From NCBI GenBank assembly GCA_964057225.1, contig OZ059900.1, forward strand, positions 23,761,638-23,825,637: DNA of 64,000 bases, in the 5' to 3' direction. Of this stretch, positions 38,801 to 51,239 are shown piece by piece (position 1 is the stretch's first letter; each line of letters opens with the position of its first letter). Source of the DNA: Auanema rhodensis (taxonomy: Eukaryota > Nematoda > Chromadorea > Rhabditida > Rhabditidae). Position numbers and translations under genes: made by a program. The notes under the pieces are model-generated. The model did not search any database. It saw only the letters and a program-made list of their open reading frames with translations, and was not told the origin of the DNA.

Positions 38801-41800
38801 AAAATATTTCTCATGAGAAATACTGTGTTTTTGTATTTTTCTAGTGTTCAGCATGTAAAATGCTTCATTTTAGTATGTAACACGCTGAAATTCGTTGCAT
38901 TTGACGACTCATATGAACAAAAATCGATTTAATCAATATTAGCCATAAGGGGCGTGCCCTCAGAATATGCTAATTTCCTTAATTTTCTAACCCCTGTTTT
39001 TTGTCGTGAAAGTGGAACTAGACGTTGTAGGAACAGTTTTGAGCTAGGTTTCATTGACATTGCATGAGTTTGAACACATGAACTCGTAAGTCAAAACCTT
39101 GTTTACGGCGAAATTTCCAAAAACTGGTTTTCCAGCATAATAAAATATTTCTCATGGGAAATACTGTGTTTTTGTATTTTTCTAGTGTTCAGCATGTAAA
39201 ATACTTCATTTAAGTATGTAACACGCTGAAATTCGTTGCATTTGACGACTCATATGAACAAAAATCGATTTAATCAATATTAGCCATAAGGGGCGTGCCC
39301 TCAGAATATGCTAATTTCCTAAATTTTCTAACCCCTGTTTTTTTGTCGTGAAAGTGGAACTAGACGTTGTAGGAACAATTTTGAGCTAGGTTTCATTGAC
39401 ATTGCATGAGTTTGAACACATGAAATCGTAAGCCAAAACCTTGTTTACAGCGAAATTTCCAAAAACTGGTTTTCCAGCATAATAAAATATTTCTCATGAG
39501 AAATACTGTGTTTTTGTATTTTTCTAGTGTTCAGCATGTAAAATGCTTCATTTTAGTATGTAACACGCTGAAATTCGTTGCATTTGACGACTCATATGAA
39601 CAAAAATCGATTTAATCAATATTAGCCATAAGGGGCGTGCCCTCAGAATATGCTAATTTCCTTAATTTTCTAACCCCTGTTTTTTGTCGTGAAAGTGGAA
39701 CTAGACGTTGTAGGAACAATTTTGAGCTAGGTTTCATTGACATTGCATGAGTTTGAACACATGAAATCGTAAGTCAAAACCTTGTTTACAGCGAAATTTC
39801 CAAAAACTGGTTTTCCAGCATAATAAAATATTTCTCATGGGAAATACTGTGTTTTTGTATTTTTCTAGTGTTCAGCATGTAGAATACTTCATTTAAGTAT
39901 GTAACACGCTGAAATTCGTTGCATTTGACGACTCATATGAACAAAAATCGATTTAATCAATATTAGCCATAAGGGGCGTGCCCTCAGAATATGCTAATTT
40001 CCTTAATTTTCTAACCCTTGTTTTTTTGTCGTGAAAGTGGAACTAGACGTTGTACAAACAATTTTGAGCTAGGTTTCATTGACATTGCATGAGTTTGAAC
40101 ATATGAAATCGTAAGTCAAAACCTTGTTTACAGCGAAATTTCCAAAAACTGGTTTTCCAGCATAATAAAATATTTCTCATGGGAAATACTGTGTTTTTGT
40201 ATTTTTCTAGTGTTCAGCATGTAAAATACTTCATTTTAGTATGTAACACGCTGAAATTCGTTGCATTGGACGACTCATATGAACAAAAATCGATTTAATC
40301 AATATTAGCCATAAGGGGCGTGCCCTCAGAATATGCTAATTTCCTAATTTTTCTAACCCCTGTTTTTTTGTCGTGAAAGTGGAACTAGACGTTGTACGAA
40401 CAATTTTGAGCTAGGTTTCATTGACATTGCATGAGTTTGAACACATGAAATCGTAAGTCAAAACCTTGTTTACAGCGAAATTTCCAAAAACTGGTTTTCC
40501 AGCATAATAAAATATTTCTCATGGGAAATACTGTGTTTTTGTATTTTTTTAGTGTTCAGCATGTAAAATGCTTCATTTTAGTATGTAACACGCTGAAATT
40601 CGTTGCATTTGACGACTCATATGAACAAAAATCGATTTAATCAATATTAGCCATAAGGGGCGTGCCCTCAGAATATGCTAATTTCCTTAATTTTCTAACC
40701 CCTGTTTTTTGTCGTGAAAGTGGAACTAGACGTTGTAGGAACAATTTTGAGCTAGGTTTCATTGACATTGCATGAGTTTGAACACATGAAATCGTAAGTC
40801 AAAACCTTGTTTACAGCGAAATTTCCAAAAACTGGTTTTCCAGCATAATAAAATATTTCTCTTGGGAAATACTGTGTTTTTGTATTTTTCTAGTGTTCAG
40901 CATGTAAAATACTTCATTTAAGTATGTAACACGCTGAAATTCGTTGCATTTGACGACTCATATGAACAAAAATCGATTTAATCAATATTAGCCATAAGGG
41001 GCGTGCCCTCAGAATATGCTAATTTCCTTAATTTTCTAACCCCTGTTTTTTTGTCGTGAAAGTGGAACTAGACGTTGTACAAACAATTTTGAGCTAGGTT
41101 TCATTGACATTGCATGAGTTTGAACACATGAAATCGTAAGTCAAAACCTTGTTTACAGCGAAATTTCCAAAAACTGGTTTTCCAGCATAATAAAATATTT
41201 CTCATGGGAAAAACTGTGTTTTTGTATTTTTCTAGTGTTCAGCATGTAAAATGCTTCATTTTAGTATGTAACACGCTGAAATTCGTTGCATTTGACGACT
41301 CATATGAACAAAAATCGATTTAATCAATATTAGCCATAAGGGGCGTGCCCTCAGAATATGCTAATTTCCTTAATTTTCTAACCCCTGTTTTTTGTCGTGA
41401 AAGTGGAACTAGACGTTGTAGGAACAGTTTTGAGCTAGGTTTCATTGACATTGCATGAGTTTGAACACATGAAATCGTAAGTCAAAACCTTGTTTACGGC
41501 GAAATTTCCAAAAACTGGTTTTCCAGCATAATAAAATATTTCTCATGGGAAATACTGTGTTTTTGTATTTTTCTAGTGTTCAGCATGTAAAATACTTCAT
41601 TTAAGTATGTAACACGCTGAAATTCGTTGCATTTGACGACTCATATGAACAAAAATCGATTTAATCAATATTAGCCATAAGGGGCGTGCCCTCAGAATAT
41701 GCTAATTTCCTAAATTTTCTAACCCCTGTTTTTTTGTCGTGAAAGTGGAACTAGACGTTGTAGGAACAATTTTGAGCTAGGTTTCATTGACATTGCATGA

Positions 41801-44800
41801 GTTTGAACACATGAAATCGTAAGCCAAAACCTTGTTTACAGCGAAATTTCCAAAAACTGGTTTTCCAGCATAATAAAATATTTCTCATGGGAAATACTGT
41901 GTTTTTGTATTTTTCTAGTGTTCAGCATGTAAAATACTTCATTTTAGTATGTAACACGCTGAAATTCGTTGCATTGGACGACTCATATGAACAAAAATCG
42001 ATTTAATCAATATTAGCCATAAGGGGCGTGCCCTCAGAATATGCTAATTTCCTAATTTTTCTAACCCCTGTTTTTTTGTCGTGAAAGTGGAACTAGACGT
42101 TGTACGAACAATTTTGAGCTAGGTTTCATTGACATTGCATGAGTTTGAACACATGAAATCGTAAGTCAAAACCTTGTTTACAGCGAAATTTCCAAAAACT
42201 GGTTTTCCAGCATAATAAAATATTTCTCATGGGAAATACTGTGTTTTTGTATTTTTTTAGTGTTCAGCATGTAAAATGCTTCATTTTAGTATGTAACACG
42301 CTGAAATTTGTTGCATTTGACGACTCATATGAACAAAAATCGATTTAATCAATATTAGCCATAAGGGGCGTGCCCTCAGAATATGCTAATTTCCTTAATT
42401 TTCTAACCCTTGTTTTTTTGTCGTGAAAGTGGAACTAGACGTTGTACAAACAATTTTGAGCTAGGTTTCATTGACATTGCATGAGTTTGAACATATGAAA
42501 TCGTAAGTCAAAACCTTGTTTACAGCGAAATTTCCAAAAACTGGTTTTCCAGCATAATAAAATATTTCTCATGAGAAATACTGTGTTTTTGTATTTTTCT
42601 AGTGTTCAGCATGTAAAATGCTTCATTTTAGTATGTAACACGCTGAAATTCGTTGCATTTGACGACTCATATGAACAAAAATCGATTTAATCAATATTAG
42701 CCATAAGGGGCGTGCCCTCAGAATATGCTAATTTCCTTAATTTTCTAACCCCTGTTTTTTGTCGTGAAAGTGGAACTAGACGTTGTACAAACAATTTTGA
42801 GCTAGGTTTCATTGACATTGCATGAGTTTGAACACATGAAATCGTAAGTCAAAACCTTGTTTACAGCGAAATTTCCAAAAACTGGTTTTCCAGCATAATA
42901 AAATATTTCTCATGGGAAATACTGTGTTTTTGTATTTTTTTAGTGTTCAGCATGTAAAATGCTTCATTTTAGTATGTAACACGCTGAAATTCGTTGCATT
43001 TGACGACTCATATGAACAAAAATCGATTTAATCAATATTAGCCATAAGGGGCGTGCCCTCAGAATATGCTAATTTCCTTAATTTTCTAACCCCTGTTTTT
43101 TTGTCGTGAAAGTGGAACTAGACGTTGTACAAACAATTTTGAGCTAGGTTTCATTGACATTGCATGAGTTTGAACACATGAAATCGTAAGTCAAAACCTT
43201 GTTTACAGCGAAATTTCCAAAAACTGGTTTTTCAGCATAATAAAATATTTCTCATGAGAAATACTGTGTTTTTGTATTTTTCTAGTGTTCAGCATGTAAA
43301 ATGCTTCATTTTAGTATGTAACACGCTGAAATTCGTTGCATTTGACGACTCATATGAACAAAAATCGATTTAATCAATATTAGCCATAAGGGGCGTGCCC
43401 TCAGAATATGCTAATTTCCTTAATTTTCTAACCCCTGTTTTTTTGTCGTGAAAGTGGAACTAGACGTTGTACAAACAATTTTGAGCTAGGTTTCATTGAC
43501 ATTGCATGAGTTTGAACACATGAAATCGTAAGTCAAAACCTTGTTTACAGCGAAATTTCCAAAAACTGGTTTTCCAGCATAATAAAATATTTCTCATGGG
43601 AAAAACTGTGTTTTTGTATTTTTCTAGTGTTCAGCATGTAAAATGCTTCATTTTAGTATGTAACACGCTGAAATTCGTTGCATTTGACGACTCATATGAA
43701 CAAAAATCGATTTAATCAATATTAGCCATAAGGGGCGTGCCCTCAGAATATGCTAATTTCCTTAATTTTCTAACCCCTGTTTTTTGTCGTGAAAGTGGAA
43801 CTAGACGTTGTAGGAACAGTTTTGAGCTAGGTTTCATTGACATTGCATGAGTTTGAACACATGAAATCGTAAGTCAAAACCTTGTTTACGGCGAAATTTC
43901 CAAAAACTGGTTTTCCAGCATAATAAAATATTTCTCATGGGAAATACTGTGTTTTTGTATTTTTCTAGTGTTCAGCATGTAAAATACTTCATTTAAGTAT
44001 GTAACACGCTGAAATTCGTTGCATTTGACGACTCATATGAACAAAAATCGATTTAATCAATATTAGCCATAAGGGGCGTGCCCTCAGAATATGCTAATTT
44101 CCTAAATTTTCTAACCCCTGTTTTTTTGTCGTGAAAGTGGAACTAGACGTTGTAGGAACAATTTTGAGCTAGGTTTCATTGACATTGCATGAGTTTGAAC
44201 ACATGAAATCGTAAGCCAAAACCTTGTTTACAGCGAAATTTCCAAAAACTGGTTTTCCAGCATAATAAAATATTTCTCATGAGAAATACTGTGTTTTTGT
44301 ATTTTTCTAGTGTTCAGCATGTAAAATGCTTCATTCTAGTATGTAACACGCTGAAATTCGTTGCATTTGACGACTCATATGAACAAAAATCGATTTAATC
44401 AATATTAGCCATAAGGGGCGTGCCCTCAGAATATGCTAATTTCCTTAATTTTCTAACCCCTGTTTTTTGTCGTGAAAGTGGAACTAGACGTTGTAGGAAC
44501 AATTTTGAGCTAGGTTTCATTGACATTGCATGAGTTTGAACACATGAAATCGTAAGTCAAAACCTTGTTTACAGCGAAATTTCCAAAAACTGGTTTTCCA
44601 GCATAATAAAATATTTCTCATGGGAAATACTGTGTTTTTGTATTTTTCTAGTGTTCAGCATGTAGAATACTTCATTTAAGTATGTAACACGCTGAAATTC
44701 GTTGCATTTGACGACTCATATGAACAAAAATCGATTTAATCAATATTAGCCATAAGGGGCGTGCCCTCAGAATATGCTAATTTCCTTAATTTTCTAACCC

Positions 44801-46822
44801 TTGTTTTTTTGTCGTGAAAGTGGAACTAGACGTTGTACAAACAATTTTGAGCTAGGTTTCATTGACATTGCATGAGTTTGAACATATGAAATCGTAAGTC
44901 AAAACCTTGTTTACAGCGAAACTTCCAAAAACTGGTTTTCCAGCATAATAAAATATTTCTCATGGGAAATACTGTGTTTTTGTATTTTTCTAGTGTTCAG
45001 CATGTAAAATACTTCATTTTAGTATGTAACACGCTGAAATTCGTTGCATTGGACGACTCATATGAACAAAAATCGATTTAATCAATATTAGCCATAAGGG
45101 GCGTGCCCTCAGAATATGCTAATTTCCTAATTTTTCTAACCCCTGTTTTTTTGTCGTGAAAGTGGAACTAGACGTTGTACGAACAATTTTGAGCTAGGTT
45201 TCATTGACATTGCATGAGTTTGAACACATGAAATCGTAAGTCAAAACCTTGTTTACAGCGAAATTTCCAAAAACTGGTTTTCCAGCATAATAAAATATTT
45301 CTCATGGGAAATACTGTGTTTTTGTATTTTTTTAGTGTTCAGCATGTAAAATGCTTCATTTTAGTATGTAACACGCTGAAATTCGTTGCATTTGACGACT
45401 CATATGAACAAAAATCGATTTAATCAATATTAGCCATAAGGGGCGTGCCCTCAGAATATGCTAATTTCCTTAATTTTCTAACCCCTGTTTTTTGTCGTGA
45501 AAGTGGAACTAGACGTTGTAGGAACAATTTTGAGCTAGGTTTCATTGACATTGCATGAGTTTGAACACATGAAATCGTAAGTCAAAACCTTGTTTACAGC
45601 GAAATTTCCAAAAACTGGTTTTCCAGCATAATAAAATATTTCTCTTGGGAAATACTGTGTTTTTGTATTTTTCTAGTGTTCAGCATGTAAAATACTTCAT
45701 TTAAGTATGTAACACGCTGAAATTCGTTGCATTTGACGACTCATATGAACAAAAATCGATTTAATCAATATTAGCCATAAGGGGCGTGCCCTCAGAATAT
45801 GCTAATTTCCTTAATTTTCTAACCCTTGTTTTTTTGTCGTGAAAGTGGAACTAGACGTTGTACAAACAATTTTGAGCTAGGTTTCATTGACATTGCATGA
45901 GTTTGAACATATGAAATCGTAAGTCAAAACCTTGTTTACAGCGAAATTTCCAAAAACTGGTTTTCCAGCATAATAAAATATTTCTCATGGGAAATACTGT
46001 GTTTTTGTATTTTTCTAGTGTTCAGCATGTAAAATACTTCATTTTAGTATGTAACACGCTGAAATTCGTTGCATCGGACGACTCATATGAACAAAAATCG
46101 ATTTAATCAATATTAGCCATAAGGGGCGTGCCCTCAGAATATGCTAATTTCCTAATTTTTCTAACCCCTGTTTTTTTGTCGTGAAAGTGGAACTAGACGT
46201 TGTACGAACATTTTTGAGCTAGGTTTCATTGACATTGCATGAGTTTGAACACATGAAATCGTAAGTCAAAACCTTGTTTACAGCGAAATTTCCAAAAACT
46301 GGTTTTCCAGCATAATAAAATATTTCTCATGGGAAATACTGTGTTTTTGTATTTTTTTAGTGTTCAGCATGTAAAATGCTTCATTTTAGTATGTAACACG
46401 CTGAAATTCGTTGCATTTGACGACTCATATGAACAAAAATCGATTTAATCAATATTAGCCATAAGGGGCGTGCCCTCAGAATATGCTAATTTCCTTAATT
46501 TTCTAACCCCTGTTTTTTGTCGTGAAAGTGGAACTAGACGTTGTAGGAACAATTTTGAGCTAGGTTTCATTGACATTGCATGAGTTTGAACACATGAAAT
46601 CGTAAGTCAAAACCTTGTTTATAGCGAAATTTCCAAAAACTGGTTTTCCAGCATAATAAAATATTTCTCTTGGGAAATACTGTGTTTTTGTATTTTTCTA
46701 GTGTTCAGCATGTAAAATACTTCATTTAAGTATGTAACACGCTGAAATTCGTTGCATTTGACGACTCATATGAACAAAAATCGATTTAATCAATATTAGC
46801 CATAAGGGGCGTGCCCTCAGAA
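35892..46822 (+). repeat. Shuffled five-monomer (R-S-T-U-V) HOR domain
   Basis: Five subfamilies recur in order. R has six Ts, 'taggaacag' and 'ttacggcg'. S has 'aaattttct', 'taggaac', 'gtaagcc' and 'catgagaaat'. T has six Ts and 'gtagaatacttc'. U has 'acccttg', 'gaacatatg' and 'gcattggacg'. V has 'aatttttct', 'tacgaac' and 'tttttttagtg'. R starts at 35892, 37600, 38966, 41357 and 43749. Complete RSTUV sets are 35892-37599, 38966-40673 and 43749-45456. RST alone is at 37600-38623. Other units ('tttttcagc', 'tctcttggg', 'gggaaaaac' types) fill the gaps. Confidence 0.87.
41698..43064 (+). repeat. Patchwork of recombinant monomers
   Basis: The unit at 41698 starts as S ('aaattttct', 'taggaac', 'gtaagcc') and ends as U ('acttcattttag', 'gcattggacg'). 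The unit at 42040 is V, with a private 'gaaatttgttgc'. The unit at 42382 starts as U ('acccttg', 'gaacatatg') and ends as an S-like 'catgagaaat' unit. The unit at 42724 has six Ts yet 'tacaaac', an unusual pairing, and then the V mark 'tttttttagtg'. Consecutive mixed units point to conversion tracts or crossovers inside monomers. Confidence 0.78.
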
Positions 46823-48532
46823 TATGCTAATTTCCTAAATTTTCTAACCCCTGTTTTTTTGTCGTGAAAGTGGAACTAGACGTTGTACGAACAATTTTGA
46901 GCTAGGTTTCATTGACATTGCATGAGTTTGAACACATGAAATCGTAAGTCAAAACCTTGTTTACAGCGAAATTTCCAAAAACTGGTTTTCCAGCATAATA
47001 AAATATTTCTCATGGGAAATACTGTGTTTTTGTATTTTTCTAGTGTTCAGCATGTAAAATACTTCATTTAAGTATGTAACACGCTGAAATTCGTTGCATT
47101 TGACGACTCATATGAACAAAAATCGATTTAATCAATATTAGCCATAAGGGGCGTGCCCTCAGAATATGCTAATTTCCTAAATTTTCTAACCCCTGTTTTT
47201 TTGTCGTGAAAGTGGAACTAGACGTTGTACAAACAATTTTGAGCTAGGTTTCATTGACATTGCATGAGTTTGAACACATGAAATCGTAAGTCAAAACCTT
47301 GTTTACAGCGAAATTTCCAAAAACTGGTTTTCCAGCATAATAAAATATTTCTCATGGGAAATACTGTGTTTTTGTATTTTTCTAGTGTTCAGCATGTAAA
47401 ATACTTCATTTAAGTATGTAACACGCTGAAATTCGTTGCATTTGACGACTCATATGAACAAAAATCGATTTAATCAATATTAGCCATAAGGGGCGTGCCC
47501 TCAGAATATGCTAATTTCCTAAATTTTCTAACCCCTGTTTTTTTGTCGTGAAAGTGGAACTAGACGTTGTACAAACAATTTTGAGCTAGGTTTCATTGAC
47601 ATTGCATGAGTTTGAACACATGAAATCGTAAGTCAAAACCTTGTTTACAGCGAAATTTCCAAAAACTGGTTTTCCAGCATAATAAAATATTTCTCATGAG
47701 AAATACTGTGTTTTTGTATTTTTCTAGTGTTCAGCATGTAAAATACTTCATTTAAGTATGTAACACGCTGAAATTCGTTGCATTTGACGACTCATATGAA
47801 CAAAAATCGATTTAATCAATATTAGCCATAAGGGGCGTGCCCTCAGAATATGCTAATTTCCTAAATTTTCTAACCCCTGTTTTTTTGTCGTGAAAGTGGA
47901 ACTAGACGTTGTACGAACAATTTTGAGCTAGGTTTCATTGACATTGCATGAGTTTGAACACATGAAATCGTAAGTCAAAACCTTGTTTACAGCGAAATTT
48001 CCAAAAACTGGTTTTCCAGCATAATAAAATATTTCTCATGGGAAATACTGTGTTTTTGTATTTTTCTAGTGTTCAGCATGTAAAATACTTCATTTAAGTA
48101 TGTAAGACGCTGAAATTCGTTGCATTTGACGACTCATATGAACAAAAATCGATTTAATCAATATTAGCCATAAGGGGCGTGCCCTCAGAATATGCTAATT
48201 TCCTAAATTTTCTAACCCCTGTTTTTTTGTCGTGAAAGTGGAACTAGACGTTGTACAAACAATTTTGAGCTAGGTTTCATTGACATTGCATGAGTTTGAA
48301 CACATGAAATCGTAAGTCAAAACCTTGTTTACAGCGAAATTTCCAAAAACTGGTTTTCCAGCATAATAAAATATTTCTCATGGGAAATACTGTGTTTTTG
48401 TATTTTTCTAGTGTTCAGCATGTAAAATACTTCATTTAAGTATGTAACACGCTGAAATTCGTTGCATTTGACGACTCATATGAACAAAAATCGATTTAAT
48501 CAATATTAGCCATAAGGGGCGTGCCCTCAGAA
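46823..48532 (+). repeat. Near-uniform single-monomer tract, five units
   Basis: The units at 46823, 47165, 47507, 47849 and 48191 are all 342 bp and share 'cctaaattttct', 'acttcatttaag', 'gacgact' and 'cgatttaat'. They differ in only a few places: 'tacgaac' in the units at 46823 and 47849 versus 'tacaaac', one 'catgagaaat' near 47696, and a private 'gtaagacgctg' near 48106. No HOR period longer than one unit is obvious. This looks like a recent local amplification of one subfamily. Confidence 0.85.
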
Positions 48533-50925
48533 TATGCTAATTTCCTAAATTTTCTAACCCCTGTTTTTTTGTCGTGAAAGTGGAACTAGACGTTGTACAA
48601 ACAATTTTGAGCTAGGTTTCATTGACATTGCATGAGTTTGAACACATGAAATCGTAAGTCAAAACCTTGTTTACAGCGAAATTTCCAAAAACTGGTTTTC
48701 CAGCATAATAAAATATTTCTCATGAGAAATACTGTGTTTTTGTATTTTTCTTGTGTTCAGCATGTAAAATGCTTCATTTTAGTATGTAACACGCTGAAAT
48801 TCGTTGCATTTGACGACTCATATGAACAAAAATCGATTAAATCAATATTAGCCATAAGGGGCGTGCCCTCAGAATATGCTAATTTCCTAAATTTTCTAAC
48901 CCCTGTTTTTTTGTCGTGAAAGTGGAACTAGACGTTGTACAAACAATTTTGAGCTAGGTTTCATTGACATTGCATGAGTTTGAACACATGAAATCGTAAG
49001 TCAAAACCTTGTTTACAGCGAAATTTCCAAAAACTGGTTTTCCAGCATAATAAAATATTTCTCATGAGAAATACTGTGTTTTTGTATTTTTCTAGTGTTC
49101 AGCATGTAAAATGCTTCATTTTAGTATGTAACACGCTGAAATTCGTTGCATTTGACGACTCATATGAACAAAAATCGATTTAATCAATATTAGCCATAAG
49201 GGGCGTGCCCTCAGAATATGCTAATTTCCTTAACTTTCTAACCCCTGTTTTTTTGTCGTGAAAGTGGAACTAGACGTTTTACAAACAATTTTGAGCTAGG
49301 TTTCATTGACATTGCATGAGTTTGAACACATGAAATCGTAAGTCAAAACCTTGTTTACAGCGAAATTTCCAAAAACTGGTTTTCCAGCATAATAAAATAT
49401 TTCTCATGGGAAAAACTGTGTTTTCGTATTTTTCTAGTGTTCAGCATGTAAAATGCTTCATTTTAGTATGTAACACGCTGAAATTCGTTGCATTTGACGA
49501 CTCATATGAACAAAAATCGATTTAATCAATATTAGCCATAAGGGGCGTGCCCTCAGAATATGCTAATTTCCTTAATTTTCTAACCCCTGTTTTTTTGTCG
49601 TGAAAGTGGAACTAGACGTTGTACAAACAATTTTGAGCTAGGTTTCATTGACATTGCATGAGTTTGAACACATGAAATCGTAAGTCAAAACCTTGTTTAC
49701 AGCGAAATTTCCAAAAACTGGTTTTCCAGCATAATAAAATATTTCTCATGGGAAAAACTGTGTTTTCGTATTTTTCTTGTGTTCAGCATGTAAAATGTTT
49801 CATTTTAGTATGTAACACGCTGAAATTCGTTGCATTTGACGACTCATATGAACAAAAATCGATTAAATCAATATTAGCCATAAGGGGCGTGCCCTCAGAA
49901 TATGCTAATTTCCTAAATTTTCTAACCCCTGTTTTTTTGTCGTGAAAGTGGAACTAGACGTTGTACAAACAATTTTGAGCTAGGTTTCATTGACATTGCA
50001 TGAGTTTGAACACATGAAATCGTAAGTCAAAACCTTGTTTACAGCGAAATTTCCAAAAACTGGTTTTCCAGCATAATAAAATATTTCTCATGAGAAATAC
50101 TGTGTTTTTGTATTTTTCTAGTGTTCAGCATGTAAAATGCTTCATTTTAGTATGTAACACGCTGAAATTCGTTGCATTTGACGACTCATATGAACAAAAA
50201 TCGATTTAATCAATATTAGCCATAAGGGGCGTGCCCTCAGAATATGCTAATTTCCTTAACTTTCTAACCCCTGTTTTTTTGTCGTGAAAGTGGAACTAGA
50301 CGTTTTACAAACAATTTTGAGCTAGGTTTCATTGACATTGCATGAGTTTGAACACATGAAATCGTAAGTCAAAACCTTGTTTACAGCGAAATTTCCAAAA
50401 ACTGGTTTTCCAGCATAATAAAATATTTCTCATGGGAAAAACTGTGTTTTCGTATTTTTCTAGTGTTCAGCATGTAAAATGCTTCATTTTAGTATGTAAC
50501 ACGCTGAAATTCGTTGCATTTGACGACTCATATGAACAAAAATCGATTTAATCAATATTAGCCATAAGGGGCGTGCCCTCAGAATATGCTAATTTCCTTA
50601 ATTTTCTAACCCCTGTTTTTTGTCGTGAAAGTGGAACTAGACGTTGTAGGAACAATTTTGAGCTAGGTTTCATTGACATTGCATGAGTTTGAACACATGA
50701 AATCGTAAGTCAAAACCTTGTTTACAGCGAAATTTCCAAAAACTGGTTTTCCAGCATAATAAAATATTTCTCATGGGAAAAACTGTGTTTTCGTATTTTT
50801 CTTGTGTTCAGCATGTAAAATGTTTCATTTTAGTATGTAACACGCTGAAATTCGTTGCATTTGACGACTCATATGAACAAAAATCGATTTAATCAATATT
50901 AGCCATAAGGGGCGTGCCCTCAGAA
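48533..50925 (+). repeat. Three-monomer HOR, 1026 bp, next to the inversion
   Basis: Unit starts are 48533, 48875, 49217, 49559, 49901, 50243 and 50585. The order is an 'aaattttct / catgagaaat' unit, a 'ttaactttct / gacgttttac / gggaaaaac' unit, and a unit with 'tttttcttgtg' and 'aaatgtttc'. It runs from 48875 and from 49901. The unit at 48533 also carries 'tttttcttgtg' and 'cgattaaat', so it resembles the third position. The last unit (50585) has six Ts and 'taggaac', and the array breaks immediately after it. Confidence 0.87.
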
Positions 50926-50935
50926 TATTTTTATT
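50888..50935. other. Inversion junction: 48-nt spacer between inverted satellite arms
   Basis: The plus array is intact to 'cagaatat' (50921-50928). The minus array starts with 'tcgatttttgttcat' at 50936. The inner ends of the two arms are 'gaacaaaaatcga' (ending 50887) and its reverse complement (starting 50936). The spacer consists of 41 nt of plus-oriented unit (50888-50928) and 7 nt 'ttttatt' (50929-50935) that belong to neither orientation at that point. Over the roughly 300 bp adjoining the junction I count about ten differences between the arms, so this is not a perfect palindrome. It marks a genuine polarity switch in the array or, less likely, an assembly join. Confidence 0.93.
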
Positions 50936-51239
50936 TCGATTTTTGTTCATATGAGTAGTCAAATGCAACGAATTTCAGCGTGTTACATACTAAAATGAAG
51001 CATTTTACATGCTGAACACTGGAAAAAAACAAAAACACAGTATTTCCCATGAGAAATATTTTATTATGCTGGAAAACCAGTTTTTGGAAATTTCGCTGTA
51101 AACAAGGTTTTGACTTACGATTTCATGTGTTCAAACTCATGCAATGTCAATGAAACGTAGCTCAAAATTGTTCGTACAACGTCTAGTTCCACTTTCACGA
51201 CAAAAAAACAGGGGTTAGAAAATTAAGGAAATTAGCATA
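50936..51239 (-). repeat. Truncated monomer at the inversion junction (304 bp)
   Basis: This first inverted unit lacks the 38 bp (forward-sense 'tttaatcaa...ccctcagaa') that would complete it; the truncated edge is the junction itself. It carries 'gagtagtc' (the 'gactact' type) where the other inverted units carry 'gagtcgtc' or 'gattcgtc'. It also has 'cactggaaaaaaac' and 'acgtagctc'. The 'acgtagctc' variant recurs in the units around 52182, 56628 and 63469, so the unit belongs to the inverted-arm subfamilies and not to the adjacent plus arm. Confidence 0.9.

Larger units (their letters stand above)
1..50925 (+). repeat. Satellite array, plus-oriented arm, 149 monomers of about 342 bp
   Basis: The sequence is an uninterrupted head-to-tail array. 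Taking 'tatgctaattt' as the unit start, I located 149 consecutive starts (1, 343, 684, 1025, 1366, 1708 and so on to 50585). Unit lengths are 341-343 bp. Most 341-bp units have six instead of seven Ts after 'cccctg', or lack one A in 'gtcaaaacc'. The 343-bp units carry 'aacaccctg' instead of 'aacccctg'. Monomers differ by a few linked substitutions that define subfamilies. No transposon, gene or non-satellite stretch interrupts the array. The role is inferred to be structural heterochromatin, possibly centromeric or pericentromeric; nothing here proves centromere function. Confidence 0.98.

Noticed and set aside
50888-50935. Bacterial-type terminator hairpin at the inversion
   Set aside because: The symmetry is that of two kilobase-scale satellite arms in a eukaryotic-type array, not a short GC-rich stem followed by a T run.
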